Origin: Lachnoclostridium phytofermentans
Lineage (GTDB): Bacteria > Bacillota > Clostridia > Lachnospirales > Lachnospiraceae
Reading direction: 5' to 3'
DNA: 64,000 bases
NCBI RefSeq assembly: GCF_000733755.1
Contig: NZ_JPOF01000001.1
Location: 476,001-540,000 of the forward strand
In this document: positions 1-8,109 of the stretch, one piece after another
How the letters are laid out: every line of letters starts with the position of its first letter
Numbering within the stretch: position 1 is the stretch's first letter
The notes under the pieces: model-generated
Seen by the model: the letters and a program-made list of their open reading frames with translations, nothing else
The model's database searches: none
What the model was told of the DNA's origin: nothing
Program-made: the position numbers and the translations under genes

Positions 1-51
1 GCAGGATTACTTACAGTCGTAACATCGGGTGGCGAAGGAAAGAATACATGA
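1..51 (+). CDS. Possible C-terminal tail of an upstream gene (partial)
   Basis: The first reading frame is open from base 1 to a TGA at 49-51, giving only 16 residues of C-terminal tail. The stop overlaps the GAGGTGA sequence that would serve the next gene, which is what a coupled operon would show. The tail is too short to assign to any family, and the frame could be open by chance. Confidence 0.25.
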   Translation, partial: AGLLTVVTSGGEGKNT

Positions 52-61
52 GGTGATTGGT

Positions 62-1138
62 TTGGTATTAACAGAGAAGATAGAACAGGAAGTAAACATT
101 CTTATAGTGGATGATGTGATTGCAAATCTTGTTGTGTTGACAGAAATGATACGAAAGTCTGGTTATGTGGCACGTCCGGTTACCAGTGTAAAACAAGCAA
201 TACAGGCAATGGAGGTAACACTCCCACAACTGATTTTGTTAGATATCTCTATGCCGGATATGGATGGTTTTGAGTGGTGTGAGAGATTGAAAAAAGATGC
301 AACAACAAGAGATATCCCAATTATTTTTATTTCAGCGCTAAATTCTACCGAGGACAAAATACGAGGGTTTAAACTTGGTGCAGTTGATTTTATTAGTAAG
401 CCATTTGAACATGAGGAAGTGTCTCTTAGGATTAGTACTCATCTTAAAATACATCGAATGCAACAAGAGCTTGAAATGTATAACCAAAAGCTTCAAAAGT
501 TAGTGAAAGAACAGATGGAAAAGATAGCAACAGAGGAGAGAAATCTGATCTATGCGATGGCTAGGATGTGCGAAGCAAGAGATAAAGGAAGAGCAAATCA
601 TATTGAAAATATAGGTAAGAATAGTAGACTTCTTGCTATGAGCTTGCAATTTTCAGGGTTGTTTGAAGATGAGATTTCACAAGATTATATTGATACAATC
701 GAACTAGCTGCTGCACTTCACGATATTGGTAAAATATTTATACCTGATAATATTTTGCAAAAAAGAGGGAAACTTACTATAGAAGAAGAAAAAGTGCTGG
801 AATCACATGCAGAACTTGGTGCAAAGAATCTAAGTGAAGCTTATGCTCAAAGTGAATATAATGATTTTTTAAAGATGGCAATCGACATTGCTAAGTTTCA
901 TCATGAGAAGTTTGATGGTACAGGATATCCAATGGGGTTAAGAGAAACGGAGATACCACTATCAGCCCGCATTGTAGCTGTTGTAAATATGTATGATAAT
1001 TTGTTAAAATGTTATGAAAAGGAAGGAGACGGTGCACACGAAGAAGCACTACGACGTATGAAGCTTGAAGCAAATCGTAGCCTTGACCCGGAGATTTTAG
1101 AAGTATTTTTAAAAGTACAAAGGCAACTAAAAAGATAA
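62..1138 (+). CDS. Response regulator with HD-GYP domain (probable c-di-GMP phosphodiesterase)
   Basis: An N-terminal receiver domain carries the phospho-acceptor Asp in LLDISMPDMDG and the conserved Lys in ISKPF. A coiled linker follows, then an HD-GYP domain with HDIGK, HHEKFDGTGYP and the ARIVAV helix. HD-GYP proteins hydrolyse cyclic di-GMP, so phosphorylation by an unseen histidine kinase probably sets second-messenger level. All metal-binding HD and GYP residues are visible, so it should be active. I chose TTG at 62 because GAGGTGA lies five bases upstream; a GTG at 29 would add 11 residues but has no ribosome site. Two other c-di-GMP-type proteins occur in the window, at 36907 and 58522. 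The function call is secure, the start less so. Confidence 0.9.
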   Translation: MVLTEKIEQEVNILIVDDVIANLVVLTEMIRKSGYVARPVTSVKQAIQAMEVTLPQLILLDISMPDMDGFEWCERLKKDATTRDIPIIFISALNSTEDKIRGFKLGAVDFISKPFEHEEVSLRISTHLKIHRMQQELEMYNQKLQKLVKEQMEKIATEERNLIYAMARMCEARDKGRANHIENIGKNSRLLAMSLQFSGLFEDEISQDYIDTIELAAALHDIGKIFIPDNILQKRGKLTIEEEKVLESHAELGAKNLSEAYAQSEYNDFLKMAIDIAKFHHEKFDGTGYPMGLRETEIPLSARIVAVVNMYDNLLKCYEKEGDGAHEEALRRMKLEANRSLDPEILEVFLKVQRQLKR

Positions 1139-1164
1139 ACGAAAACCCAAGATTCCAGGCTAAT

Positions 1165-1196
1165 AGTCCGAAGGAACGACAGATAGATCTCGGACT
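1165..1196 (+). other. Inverted repeat between two genes
   Basis: AGTCCGA and TCGGACT form a 7-bp stem around an 18-nt loop in the 87-bp gap between the HD-GYP gene and the next. No T-tract follows, so it is not an obvious terminator; it may be a transcript hairpin or an operator. Confidence 0.3.
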
Positions 1197-1225
1197 TACT
1201 ATAAGATTAGGAAGAGGAATAAGGA

Positions 1226-2701
1226 ATGAGAAAGAAAGATCATTATCTTAATTTTGATGCAAAACGTAGGAAACGAAAATTTACTTCGAAAAGAGGAATG
1301 AAAGGCTTCCTGGGAAGAGGGATAAATGCACTTCTTATTTTAGTAATTGCGTTAGGACTTGGTACTTGTGTGTTTTTTTATGCAAAAGCAAAAATGGAGG
1401 ATACGGATAAAAAGAATTTTGCTGATAATGAACTGATTAAACGAAAGTTAGAGGAGTTATCGGATCGAACCTCATCGGGACCATATGGGATGTGGATTAC
1501 GAATCCAGTACAAGAAGAGATTATAGAACCTGTAGAAGACCAAGAAGTCTGGATGGCGAACTTTACAGATAATCGAAAAGCTGTAAAAGCAAAGGGAATA
1601 TATATTACTGCGTCGAAAGCGAATAGTAGTATTGATGATTTGTTAAAGTTAGTAGATGATACGGAACTTAATGCAATGGTAATTGATATCAAAGATGATG
1701 ATGGGAGAATCACGTATCAGATGGATTATCAACCTGCTATTGATATCAATGCAACTAGGGGCTATATTAGTGATATTGAAGGGTTAATAAAGAAGTTAAA
1801 AGAACACGATGTTTATCTAATTGCCCGAGTTGTAGCATTTAAGGACCCTGTACTTGCAGAAAAAAGACCTGAACTTGCGCTTAAGTATAAAGATGGTTCT
1901 ACCTTTCGTGATAAAGATAAATTAGCGTGGGTAAACCCATTTAAAAAAGAAGTGTGGGACTACTTGGTAGGAGTAGCTTCAAAATGCGCTGAAATTGGTT
2001 TTGATGAGGTAAATTTTGACTACATTCGATTTTCAACGGATAGTGGAATGTCAAATGTTGATTTTGGTGCTGAGGCTTCTAATAAAACCAAAATAGAAAC
2101 GATCACAGAGTTTGTAAAATATGCTTGTGAAGAGTTAAGACCATTAGGTATTTTTGTATCCGCAGATGTTTATGGAGCAATTATCAGTAGCTCTGTGGAT
2201 GCAAAGATAGTTGGGCAAAGCTATGTAGAGATGTCAAAATATCTAGATTATATTTGTCCGATGATTTACCCTTCTCATTATGGGGATGGGTATTATGGAA
2301 TTAAGTATCCAGATACCGAGCCTTATAATCTTATACTGGCAGCGCTAGATGCTTCCAGAAAGTCATTAAATCAGATACCAGAGGGGGAACATCGGGCGAA
2401 GGTACGACCTTGGCTTCAGGATTTTACTGCTTCTTGGATTAAACATTATATTCGATATGGGCCAAAGGAAGTCAGAGATCAGATAGAGGCTGTCTATGAT
2501 TCGGATTATTCGGAGTGGCTCCTATGGAATGGTTCTATGAATTATACCAAGGGAGCGTTATATACGGAGGAAGAAGCAGCGTTTCACTATGCGAATCGAC
2601 CAACCCCAACTCCTCTTCCAACCCCAACCGAAGTTCCACTACCAACCAGAGTTCCAAACTCTGGAAAGTATTATGAATCACCATGGAAATCAGGTAATTA
2701 A
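1226..2701 (+). CDS. DUF4015-type putative glycoside hydrolase, membrane anchored
   Basis: The basic N-terminus is followed by one membrane segment (about residues 30-52), so the rest should face outside. The body matches the DUF4015 glycosidase-like family: GIYITASKAN, VIDIKDDDGRITY, DEVNFDYIRF and YICPMIYPSHYG are TIM-barrel strand motifs with acidic residues where such enzymes act. The last 40 residues are a Pro/Thr-rich tail (PTPTPLPTPTEVPLPT), typical of a wall-spanning linker with no domain after it. The start is set by AGGAAGAGG before ATG 1226. Members are common in clostridia and thought to act on cell-wall or extracellular glycans, but the substrate is unknown. The gene probably stands alone, since an inverted repeat precedes it and a repeat region follows. 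Confidence 0.82.
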   Translation: MRKKDHYLNFDAKRRKRKFTSKRGMKGFLGRGINALLILVIALGLGTCVFFYAKAKMEDTDKKNFADNELIKRKLEELSDRTSSGPYGMWITNPVQEEIIEPVEDQEVWMANFTDNRKAVKAKGIYITASKANSSIDDLLKLVDDTELNAMVIDIKDDDGRITYQMDYQPAIDINATRGYISDIEGLIKKLKEHDVYLIARVVAFKDPVLAEKRPELALKYKDGSTFRDKDKLAWVNPFKKEVWDYLVGVASKCAEIGFDEVNFDYIRFSTDSGMSNVDFGAEASNKTKIETITEFVKYACEELRPLGIFVSADVYGAIISSSVDAKIVGQSYVEMSKYLDYICPMIYPSHYGDGYYGIKYPDTEPYNLILAALDASRKSLNQIPEGEHRAKVRPWLQDFTASWIKHYIRYGPKEVRDQIEAVYDSDYSEWLLWNGSMNYTKGALYTEEEAAFHYANRPTPTPLPTPTEVPLPTRVPNSGKYYESPWKSGN

Positions 2702-2751
2702 AAAATTATTGCAAGATATTTTTATTTGATGGGTATTTATAGATAGGCATA

Positions 2752-2838
2752 CGATATTTAGTGTGCGCATTGTCGTATTCCACTTTAATATCGAACGATA
2801 TTAGTGTGTGTGACATTGTCGTATTCCACTATAATATC
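2752..2838 (+). repeat. Imperfect tandem repeat with nested palindromes upstream of an ECF sigma gene
   Basis: Two direct copies of a 41-43 bp unit (2752-2792 and 2796-2838) share CATTGTCGTATTCCACT and end in AATATC. At the junction TAATATCG-AA-CGATATTA makes a perfect palindrome (about 2785-2802), and ATACGA/TCGTAT pairs within unit one. The array ends 24 bases before the sigma-factor start, so it probably contains the promoter or operator of that gene. The 'TATAAT' at 2830-2835 is a possible -10. Confidence 0.7.
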
Positions 2839-2862
2839 ATATACTCGAAGGAGGCAGTTAAC

Positions 2863-3417
2863 TTGACGGATGAAGAAATTCTTTCTCTGATATATAAGAA
2901 AAATCAACTAGGGCTCTCCTTGTTAGCAGAGAAGTACGAGAAACTGCTAGTATATATCGCAGCTGGTATCCTTGGAAACCATGTTAGGGATATCGAGGAG
3001 TGTGTAAACGATACTTACTTTAAATTCTGGAAGAATGCAGAGAAATATGATTATACCAAAGCCTCATTATCTACTTACCTTAAGGTGATTGTCAGAAACA
3101 CCGCAATCAATCGTTTACGCGACATAAAGAGGCATGAGGATCGAACGCATTCTGAGGATGTAGCAGAGCTTGCATCGGTGCTTCCAGATGTAAGTGTGAA
3201 CATTGAAAATCAAATGATGCGCAGAGAAAATGTAAAAAGACTAAATAAAATGATTGCAAGTCTCCCGGAGAAAGATCGGGAATTAATGATAAGAAAGTAT
3301 TTTTATGTGCAGTCCTCTAAAGTAATTGCACATGCGATGAGCATGTCGGTTACTGCAGTGGATAGTAGACTTTCACGATTACGTACAAAGATGAAAAATG
3401 AATTTCAACTAAATTAA
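2863..3417 (+). CDS. ECF-family RNA polymerase sigma factor
   Basis: This 184-residue protein has sigma region 2 in the N-terminal half (IEECVNDTYFKFWKNAEKYD, then the STYLKVIVRNTAINRLRD helix) and region 4 at the end (LPEKDRELMIRKYFY, VDSRLSRLRTKMK). It should direct RNA polymerase to a small regulon. TTG 2863 is chosen because AAGGAGG lies eight bases before it; an in-frame GTG at 2761 lies inside the upstream repeat and would add residues unlike any sigma factor. The next gene follows after 15 bases and encodes a single-pass membrane protein, the usual place for an anti-sigma factor. Autoregulation through the upstream repeat is likely but inferred. Confidence 0.88.
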   Translation: MTDEEILSLIYKKNQLGLSLLAEKYEKLLVYIAAGILGNHVRDIEECVNDTYFKFWKNAEKYDYTKASLSTYLKVIVRNTAINRLRDIKRHEDRTHSEDVAELASVLPDVSVNIENQMMRRENVKRLNKMIASLPEKDRELMIRKYFYVQSSKVIAHAMSMSVTAVDSRLSRLRTKMKNEFQLN

Positions 3418-3432
3418 AGAAGGGAGAAGCCA

Positions 3433-3855
3433 ATGACTGAAAATTACTTAATTGATCTAATGGGTAATCTGGATACTAGATTTTTAGAAAATGAGTACCC
3501 TGAAAGGGACATACAAAAACAAAAAGCCTTCACCAATAGAAGTCGAACATTAAGACCTTTTAAGAAGGGGAATGTGTTCGTAATTTCGGATACCTTAAAT
3601 CGAACAATAAATGAACAAAGAGAGCTATATGATAACATTGTTGCACATCCATACGAACCTGTATCAGAACGTGCGGCTCATGCAAAAGCACAAGTAAAAG
3701 AGAAGGTCGGTGCTGTTCAGGCAAAGATGAAAGCTCTAGTAGCAATAGTATCAGGAGTAGCAGCCATGTTAGTAGTTATCATTAGTATAGTGCGAATGGT
3801 TGCTAAGAAGAAATGGTTAAACAAATTATTTGGAAAGAGAGTACAAACAGCATAA
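3433..3855 (+). CDS. Small single-pass membrane protein, possible anti-sigma partner
   Basis: The 140-residue product has a charged N-terminal region of about 95 residues, then one hydrophobic segment (roughly residues 97-120, AIVSGVAAMLVVIISIV) and a basic C-terminus. This predicts a cytoplasmic N-terminal domain anchored in the membrane. I recognise no family and see no zinc-binding HxxxCxxC motif of the ZAS class. It follows the ECF sigma gene by 15 bases and has a GGGAG ribosome site, so it is almost certainly co-transcribed. An anti-sigma or signal-relay role is inferred only from this context and the topology. Confidence 0.65.
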   Translation: MTENYLIDLMGNLDTRFLENEYPERDIQKQKAFTNRSRTLRPFKKGNVFVISDTLNRTINEQRELYDNIVAHPYEPVSERAAHAKAQVKEKVGAVQAKMKALVAIVSGVAAMLVVIISIVRMVAKKKWLNKLFGKRVQTA

Positions 3856-3962
3856 GGAAGTTGGGTGTATTCGTTCATTGAATCAATACAAGAAAGCTTA
3901 TGAGAAGAATCTTGTTATTCGAAGTCTAGTAGCAAGCTTTCAGTTTATAATAATAAGAAATA

Positions 3963-4035
3963 GGGGAGAAACGGAAGAATCCTCCGTGAAGCTTACACGC
4001 TTCTCTTCGGAATAATTTCGTTTCTCTCCTCGTTT
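3963..4035 (+). terminator. Long imperfect hairpin ending the sigma-factor unit
   Basis: GGAGAAACG at the left pairs with CGTTTCTC near 4018-4026, and an inner GTGAAGC/GCTTC stem supports the same fold. TCGTTTTAAAT follows. It separates the sigma-factor pair from the fatty-acid operon. Mismatches and a short T-tract make it a probable rather than certain terminator. Confidence 0.5.
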
Positions 4036-4055
4036 TAAATTGAAATAAATCAAGC

Positions 4056-4075
4056 GCGTATACGCAGAATTGAGG
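4056..4075 (+). promoter_or_regulatory. Hairpin-RBS element upstream of fabD
   Basis: The palindrome GCGTATACGC is followed at once by AGAATTGAGG, which supplies the ribosome site six bases before ATG 4082. This is one of seven copies in the window of the layout hairpin + AGAAT-N-GAGG. Confidence 0.6.
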
Positions 4076-4081
4076 TTAAGT

Positions 4082-4999
4082 ATGAACCAAATAGCGTTTC
4101 TTTTTCCTGGACAGGGAGCTCAATATGCTAGTATGGGAAAAGATTTTTATGATACCTATAAAGAATCTAGAGAGGTATTTGAACTAGCGAGAGATGTTCT
4201 ATCGCTTGATATGACAAAATTGATTTTTGAAGAGGATGAAAGACTTCATATCACAGAATATACGCAGGCAGCAATGGTTATAACCATGGCAGCAATGTTA
4301 ATGGCGATAAAGGAGAAGAACATAACACCAGCGGTATGCGCTGGACTTAGTTTAGGAGAGTATGTAGCCCTTTATCAGAGTGGAGTCCTTAGCTTAAAAG
4401 ATGTGATTTATCTTGTAAGAAAAAGAGGAATCTATATGCAAGAAGCAGTTCCAGTATCGGTTGGAACTATGGCAGCAGTTTTAGGGCTTAGCAATGAAAA
4501 AGTCGAAGAAATTTGTGCCAATACCGAAGGAATAGTAACGGTTGCAAATTATAATTGTCCAGGTCAGGTTGTAATCTCTGGCGAGAAATCATCAGTTGAA
4601 GCTGCGAAGATTAGTCTTTTGGCTGCAGGAGCGAAAAGAGTACTACCACTTAATGTTAGCGGACCATTCCATTCGCCAATGCTTCTCACAGCTGGGGAAA
4701 AGCTTCGAATGGAATTAGAAAAAGTGACGATAAATGACCCAGTTATTCCATATGTTGCGAATACCACCGCGGAATATGTAACAAAGAAAGATTCAATCGT
4801 AGATCTATTGGCAACTCAGGTTTCCTCTTCAGTACGTTGGCAGCAAAGTGTGGAAATGATGATTGCAAATGGTATCACAACTTTTGTTGAGATAGGACCA
4901 GGGAAAACGTTATCCTCATTTGTAAAAAAGATAGATCGTACCATGCAGGTAATTAATATAGAAAAAGTGGAAGATTTAGATAAGTTAAACGCTTTATAA
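4082..4999 (+). CDS. fabD: Malonyl-CoA:ACP transacylase FabD
   Basis: FabD moves the malonyl group from CoA to acyl carrier protein, supplying the chain-extension unit of type II fatty-acid synthesis. Family motifs are intact: GQGAQ at residues 10-14, the nucleophile Ser90 in GLSLGEY, the catalytic His197 in GPFHSPM, and the Gln of YNCPGQVVISG. At 305 residues it is normal length. ATG 4082 is preferred over the in-frame TTG 4070 because GAGG lies six bases before it. It is the first gene of an eight-gene fab-acc operon; fabK and acpP, often found just upstream of fabD in Firmicutes, are replaced here by the sigma-factor unit. Confidence 0.96.
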   Translation: MNQIAFLFPGQGAQYASMGKDFYDTYKESREVFELARDVLSLDMTKLIFEEDERLHITEYTQAAMVITMAAMLMAIKEKNITPAVCAGLSLGEYVALYQSGVLSLKDVIYLVRKRGIYMQEAVPVSVGTMAAVLGLSNEKVEEICANTEGIVTVANYNCPGQVVISGEKSSVEAAKISLLAAGAKRVLPLNVSGPFHSPMLLTAGEKLRMELEKVTINDPVIPYVANTTAEYVTKKDSIVDLLATQVSSSVRWQQSVEMMIANGITTFVEIGPGKTLSSFVKKIDRTMQVINIEKVEDLDKLNAL

Positions 5000-5022
5000 A
5001 TAATAAACTAATATTGGTCATT

Positions 5023-5042
5023 TTTATACGCATAAATGGAGG
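5023..5042 (+). promoter_or_regulatory. Weak hairpin-RBS element upstream of fabG
   Basis: TTTAT-acgc-ATAAA is followed directly by TGGAGG, six bases before ATG 5049. The stem is only A-T pairs, so this is a weak relative of the GC hairpin elements. Confidence 0.3.
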
Positions 5043-5048
5043 AATGAT

Positions 5049-5789
5049 ATGTTAGAGAATAAAGTTGCAGTGGTGACTGGTGCGAGCCGTGGAATAGGAC
5101 GCCAGGTTGCGTTGACACTTGCTAATTATGGAGCAACAGTGATTGTGAATTATTGTGGTTCCAAGGAACGAGCAGAAGAAGTAGTTCAAACAATTAGAAA
5201 CAATGGTGGCAGAGCCATTGCTTATCAGGCAGATGTTGCAGATGCGAAGGCAACAGAAGTTATGTTTGCAGACATACTAAAAGAGTTTAAACAGATTGAT
5301 ATCTTAGTAAATAACGCTGGCATCACAAGGGATAACCTTATCATGAAGATGTCAGAGGAAGACTTTAATGCGGTCATTGACACAAATTTGAAAGGTTGCT
5401 TTCACTGTATCAAGCAAGTAACCCGTCCAATGCTAAAGCAAAGAAGTGGAAGAATCATTAATATTTCTTCTGTTGTGGGTGTGATTGGAAATATCGGGCA
5501 ATTGAATTATTGTGCGTCGAAGGCTGGTGTGATAGGAATGACAAAATCAGCAGCGAGAGAATTAGGATCACGTGGAATTACCGTGAATGCAGTAGCACCA
5601 GGATTTATACAAACAGAAATGACAGATGTTTTACCAGAGAATGCAAAAGAGATGGTACTTACCCAGATACCACTAAAAAAGTTTGGTGAAGTTTCTCATA
5701 TTGCTGAAACAGTTGCATTTTTAGCATCGGAGAAAGCGGCTTATATTACAGGGCAAGTAATACAGGTAGATGGCGGCATGGGAATGTAG
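5049..5789 (+). CDS. fabG: 3-oxoacyl-ACP reductase FabG
   Basis: FabG is the NADPH-dependent reductase that converts 3-ketoacyl-ACP to 3-hydroxyacyl-ACP. It is a classical short-chain dehydrogenase of 246 residues with the nucleotide-binding TGASRGIG motif (about 10-17), NNAG at 88-91, and the catalytic set Asn113, Ser141, Tyr154 and Lys158. The C-terminal [12 protein letters not shown] is typical. TGGAGG lies just upstream of ATG 5049. It sits between fabD and fabF in the usual order, with a 49-bp gap on the left and 56 bp on the right. Confidence 0.96.
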   Translation: MLENKVAVVTGASRGIGRQVALTLANYGATVIVNYCGSKERAEEVVQTIRNNGGRAIAYQADVADAKATEVMFADILKEFKQIDILVNNAGITRDNLIMKMSEEDFNAVIDTNLKGCFHCIKQVTRPMLKQRSGRIINISSVVGVIGNIGQLNYCASKAGVIGMTKSAARELGSRGITVNAVAPGFIQTEMTDVLPENAKEMVLTQIPLKKFGEVSHIAETVAFLASEKAAYITGQVIQVDGGMGM

Positions 5790-5805
5790 TTAGAAAATTG
5801 AATCG

Positions 5806-5839
5806 CTGTCAGAATTCGTGGTTGATGACAGAATGGAGG
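5806..5839 (+). promoter_or_regulatory. Hairpin-RBS element upstream of fabF
   Basis: CTGTCA (5806-5811) pairs with TGACAG (5826-5831), and the final AG begins AGAATGGAGG, the ribosome site for ATG 5846. The stem sequence differs from the GCGC versions but geometry and tail agree, so the pairing rather than the bases appears conserved. Confidence 0.55.
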
Positions 5840-5845
5840 ACTTAA

Positions 5846-7084
5846 ATGAAACGAGTAGTAGTCACAGGTATGGGAGTAATCACTCCGATAGGAAATAACA
5901 TGGAGGATTTTTGGAGTAATATCAAAAAAGGAACGACAGGTTTTGGACCGATTACCTACTTTGATACGACTGATTATCGAGCGAAGCTTGCAGCAGAAGT
6001 AAAAGATTTCAAAGCAAGCGACTATATGGATGGAAAGTCTGCAAGACGTATGGAAAAATTTTGTCAATATGCTGTTGCAGCTACAAAAGAAGCAATTGAG
6101 TCTAGTGGTCTTAATTTGGAAAAAGAAGATCGGACAAGAATTGGCGTGTCTGTTGGTTCTGGTATCGGTGATCTAATGATCATTGAAAAGGAATATGAGA
6201 AAGTCTTAAATAATAACGGACCGAAGAGAACCAATCCATTATTTGTACCTCTGATGATAAGTAATATGGCAGCAGGTAATGTATCCATTAATTTTGGTTT
6301 AAAAGGAAAATGTATCAACGTGGTAACTGCTTGCGCTACAGGGACACACTCAATAGGTGAGGCTTACCGTGCAATCCAATGTGGCGATGCAGATGTTATG
6401 GTCTGTGGTGGGACAGAAGCCGCGATATCAAAGCTTGGAGTTGCAGGATTTGGGGCACTCACTGCATTAAGTCCATCAGAAGATCCAAAGCGTGCATCCA
6501 TTCCTTTTGATAAAGAGCGTAACGGCTTTGTTATGGGAGAGGGAGCTGGTGTCGTTGTGATTGAGTCCTTAGAGCATGCCAAGGCAAGAGGTGCAAAGAT
6601 CTTAGCAGAGGTGGCTGGATATGGAGCAACCGCAGATGCATTTCACATTACTTCCCCTTCCGAAGATGGTGAAGGCGCTATGAGAGCTATGCTTCTTGCT
6701 GTGAAGGAAGCAGGCTTAAAGCCAGAGGATGTGGATTACATTAATGCTCACGGAACAAGTACGCATCACAATGACTTATTTGAGACAAAATCGATAAAAG
6801 GTGCTTTTGGAGAGTACGCATATCACCTGAATGTGAACTCCACAAAATCGATGACAGGTCACATGTTAGGTGCTGCCGGTGCTGTTGAATTCATTGTATG
6901 TGTGAAATCGGTACAGGAAGATTTTATTCATGCAACTGTGGGGTATAGCGTACCAGACGAAGAACTTGATTTGGATTATACAAAAGAAGCAAGAACTGAT
7001 AAAAAGGTTAATGTGGCGATTAGCAATTCGCTAGGATTTGGTGGTCACAATGGAACTCTTCTTGTAAAAAAATATGTAGAATAA
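5846..7084 (+). CDS. fabF: 3-oxoacyl-ACP synthase II FabF
   Basis: FabF condenses malonyl-ACP with acyl-ACP to lengthen the fatty acid chain. The Cys-His-His triad is present: Cys163 in VTACATGTHSIG, His302 in NAHGTSTHHND and His339 in STKSMTGHMLGAAG, the same spacing as the E. coli enzyme. The glycine-rich GFGGHNGTLL near the C-terminus completes the thiolase fold. Length (412) is normal. GGAGG precedes ATG 5846. With no fabH or fabB in the window, the initiating synthase must be encoded elsewhere. Confidence 0.96.
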   Translation: MKRVVVTGMGVITPIGNNMEDFWSNIKKGTTGFGPITYFDTTDYRAKLAAEVKDFKASDYMDGKSARRMEKFCQYAVAATKEAIESSGLNLEKEDRTRIGVSVGSGIGDLMIIEKEYEKVLNNNGPKRTNPLFVPLMISNMAAGNVSINFGLKGKCINVVTACATGTHSIGEAYRAIQCGDADVMVCGGTEAAISKLGVAGFGALTALSPSEDPKRASIPFDKERNGFVMGEGAGVVVIESLEHAKARGAKILAEVAGYGATADAFHITSPSEDGEGAMRAMLLAVKEAGLKPEDVDYINAHGTSTHHNDLFETKSIKGAFGEYAYHLNVNSTKSMTGHMLGAAGAVEFIVCVKSVQEDFIHATVGYSVPDEELDLDYTKEARTDKKVNVAISNSLGFGGHNGTLLVKKYVE

Positions 7085-7090
7085 GGAGTT

Positions 7091-7112
7091 GGCGCAAAGC
7101 GCCAGAATTGAG
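7091..7112 (+). promoter_or_regulatory. Hairpin-RBS element upstream of accB
   Basis: GGCGC-aaa-GCGCC is a perfect 5-bp GC stem with a 3-nt loop, followed without a gap by AGAATTGAG, the ribosome site of ATG 7119. It fills nearly all of the fabF-accB gap; an AAGGAG directly after the fabF stop is left unused. Confidence 0.6.
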
Positions 7113-7118
7113 AATCAT

Positions 7119-7553
7119 ATGGAAATTAAAGATATTATTGCATTGATAGAGGCGGTTTCCTCATCAAAGCTAACTTCTTTTACTTATGAAGAGGGAGAGA
7201 CAAAGCTTTCCTTTGAATTAGATCATGAACTGCTAGGTTCGTCTGCTTCTAAGGTAGTGGCAGCGACAGCAATCAGCGAACAAAGTTGTATACAGAAAGA
7301 GACCGTACCATGTAATATCATTACTTCTCCAATGGTGGGCACATTCTACCACGCGAAGGGAGAAGGAGAAGAACCATTTATTCAGGTTGGTGATAGAGTA
7401 ACTAAGGGGCAGGTAGTTGGTATCGTTGAGGCTATGAAGCTAATGAATGAGATTGAATCTCCATACGATGGTATAGTAGAAGAAATCTTAGTAAAAAACC
7501 AAGAGATGGTTGGATTTGAACAGAAGCTAGTCCGTATTCGTCCGCTTTCATAA
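7119..7553 (+). CDS. accB: Biotin carboxyl carrier protein of acetyl-CoA carboxylase
   Basis: AccB carries biotin between the carboxylase and transferase halves of acetyl-CoA carboxylase. The biotinylation motif EAMKLMNE puts the acceptor Lys at about residue 107, inside a C-terminal biotinyl domain (SPMVGTFY to the end). The N-terminal 30 residues are the usual helical segment (IKDIIALIEA) and a low-complexity linker joins the two. I start at ATG 7119; an in-frame TTG at 7089 would add ten residues encoded by the hairpin upstream, which is unlikely. 144 residues is a normal length. Confidence 0.94.
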   Translation: MEIKDIIALIEAVSSSKLTSFTYEEGETKLSFELDHELLGSSASKVVAATAISEQSCIQKETVPCNIITSPMVGTFYHAKGEGEEPFIQVGDRVTKGQVVGIVEAMKLMNEIESPYDGIVEEILVKNQEMVGFEQKLVRIRPLS

Positions 7554-7627
7554 AGCAAGATTGGTTAGGATAACTAAACTATCAACTGGCAATTTGTATT
7601 AGTGTAAGATTGTCATTGATATGAAAT

Positions 7628-7651
7628 GGCGCTAAAGTGCCAGAATAGAGG
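7628..7651 (+). promoter_or_regulatory. Hairpin-RBS element upstream of fabZ
   Basis: GGCGC-taaa-GTGCC forms a 5-bp stem with one G-T pair, followed directly by AGAATAGAGG and then ATG 7660. The rest of the 106-bp accB-fabZ gap shows nothing recognisable. Confidence 0.6.
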
Positions 7652-7659
7652 GTAGAATA

Positions 7660-8082
7660 ATGTTAAATTGTAAAGAAATTATGGATATCATTCCACACCG
7701 CAGTCCATTTTTATTAGTAGATAGAATCTTAGAGTTAGTTCCAGGAATTCGTGCTATCGGAAGAAAGTGTGTCACTTTTAATGAACCTTTTTTTACCGGA
7801 CATTATCCAGGTAATCCAGTGATGCCAGGAGTTTTAATCATTGAAGCCTTAGCACAAGTAGGTTCTGTGGTTATGTTATCTGTAGATGAAAATAAGGGCA
7901 AGAGCCCTTTCTTTGGAGGAATTGATAAGGCAAAGTTTCGTAACATGGTAACACCTGGTGATGTGTTAACCTTAGAGGTTGAATTACTAAAGCAAAAGGG
8001 ACCAGTTGGTGTAGCTACCGCGAAAGCATACGATGATGAAAAGGTTTTTGCTGAGGCAGAATTAACGTTTGTAATACGTTAG
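7660..8082 (+). CDS. fabZ: 3-hydroxyacyl-ACP dehydratase FabZ
   Basis: FabZ dehydrates 3-hydroxyacyl-ACP to trans-2-enoyl-ACP. The hot-dog fold motif HRSPFLLVDRI and the active-site segment GHYPGNPVMPGVLIIEALAQ are present, with His48 and Glu62 as catalytic pair. The 140-residue length is typical. GAGGG lies upstream of ATG 7660. It sits between accB and accC, the usual Firmicute order. The matching enoyl reductase (FabK or FabI) is not in this window. Confidence 0.96.
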   Translation: MLNCKEIMDIIPHRSPFLLVDRILELVPGIRAIGRKCVTFNEPFFTGHYPGNPVMPGVLIIEALAQVGSVVMLSVDENKGKSPFFGGIDKAKFRNMVTPGDVLTLEVELLKQKGPVGVATAKAYDDEKVFAEAELTFVIR

Positions 8083-8109
8083 CAGGGTAACGAAGGAATG
8101 GGGGTTCTT

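Noticed and set aside
3830-4015. A 61-codon frame overlapping the end of the small membrane protein gene
   Set aside because: It overlaps the preceding gene, has no ribosome site and runs into the long hairpin at 3963-4035.
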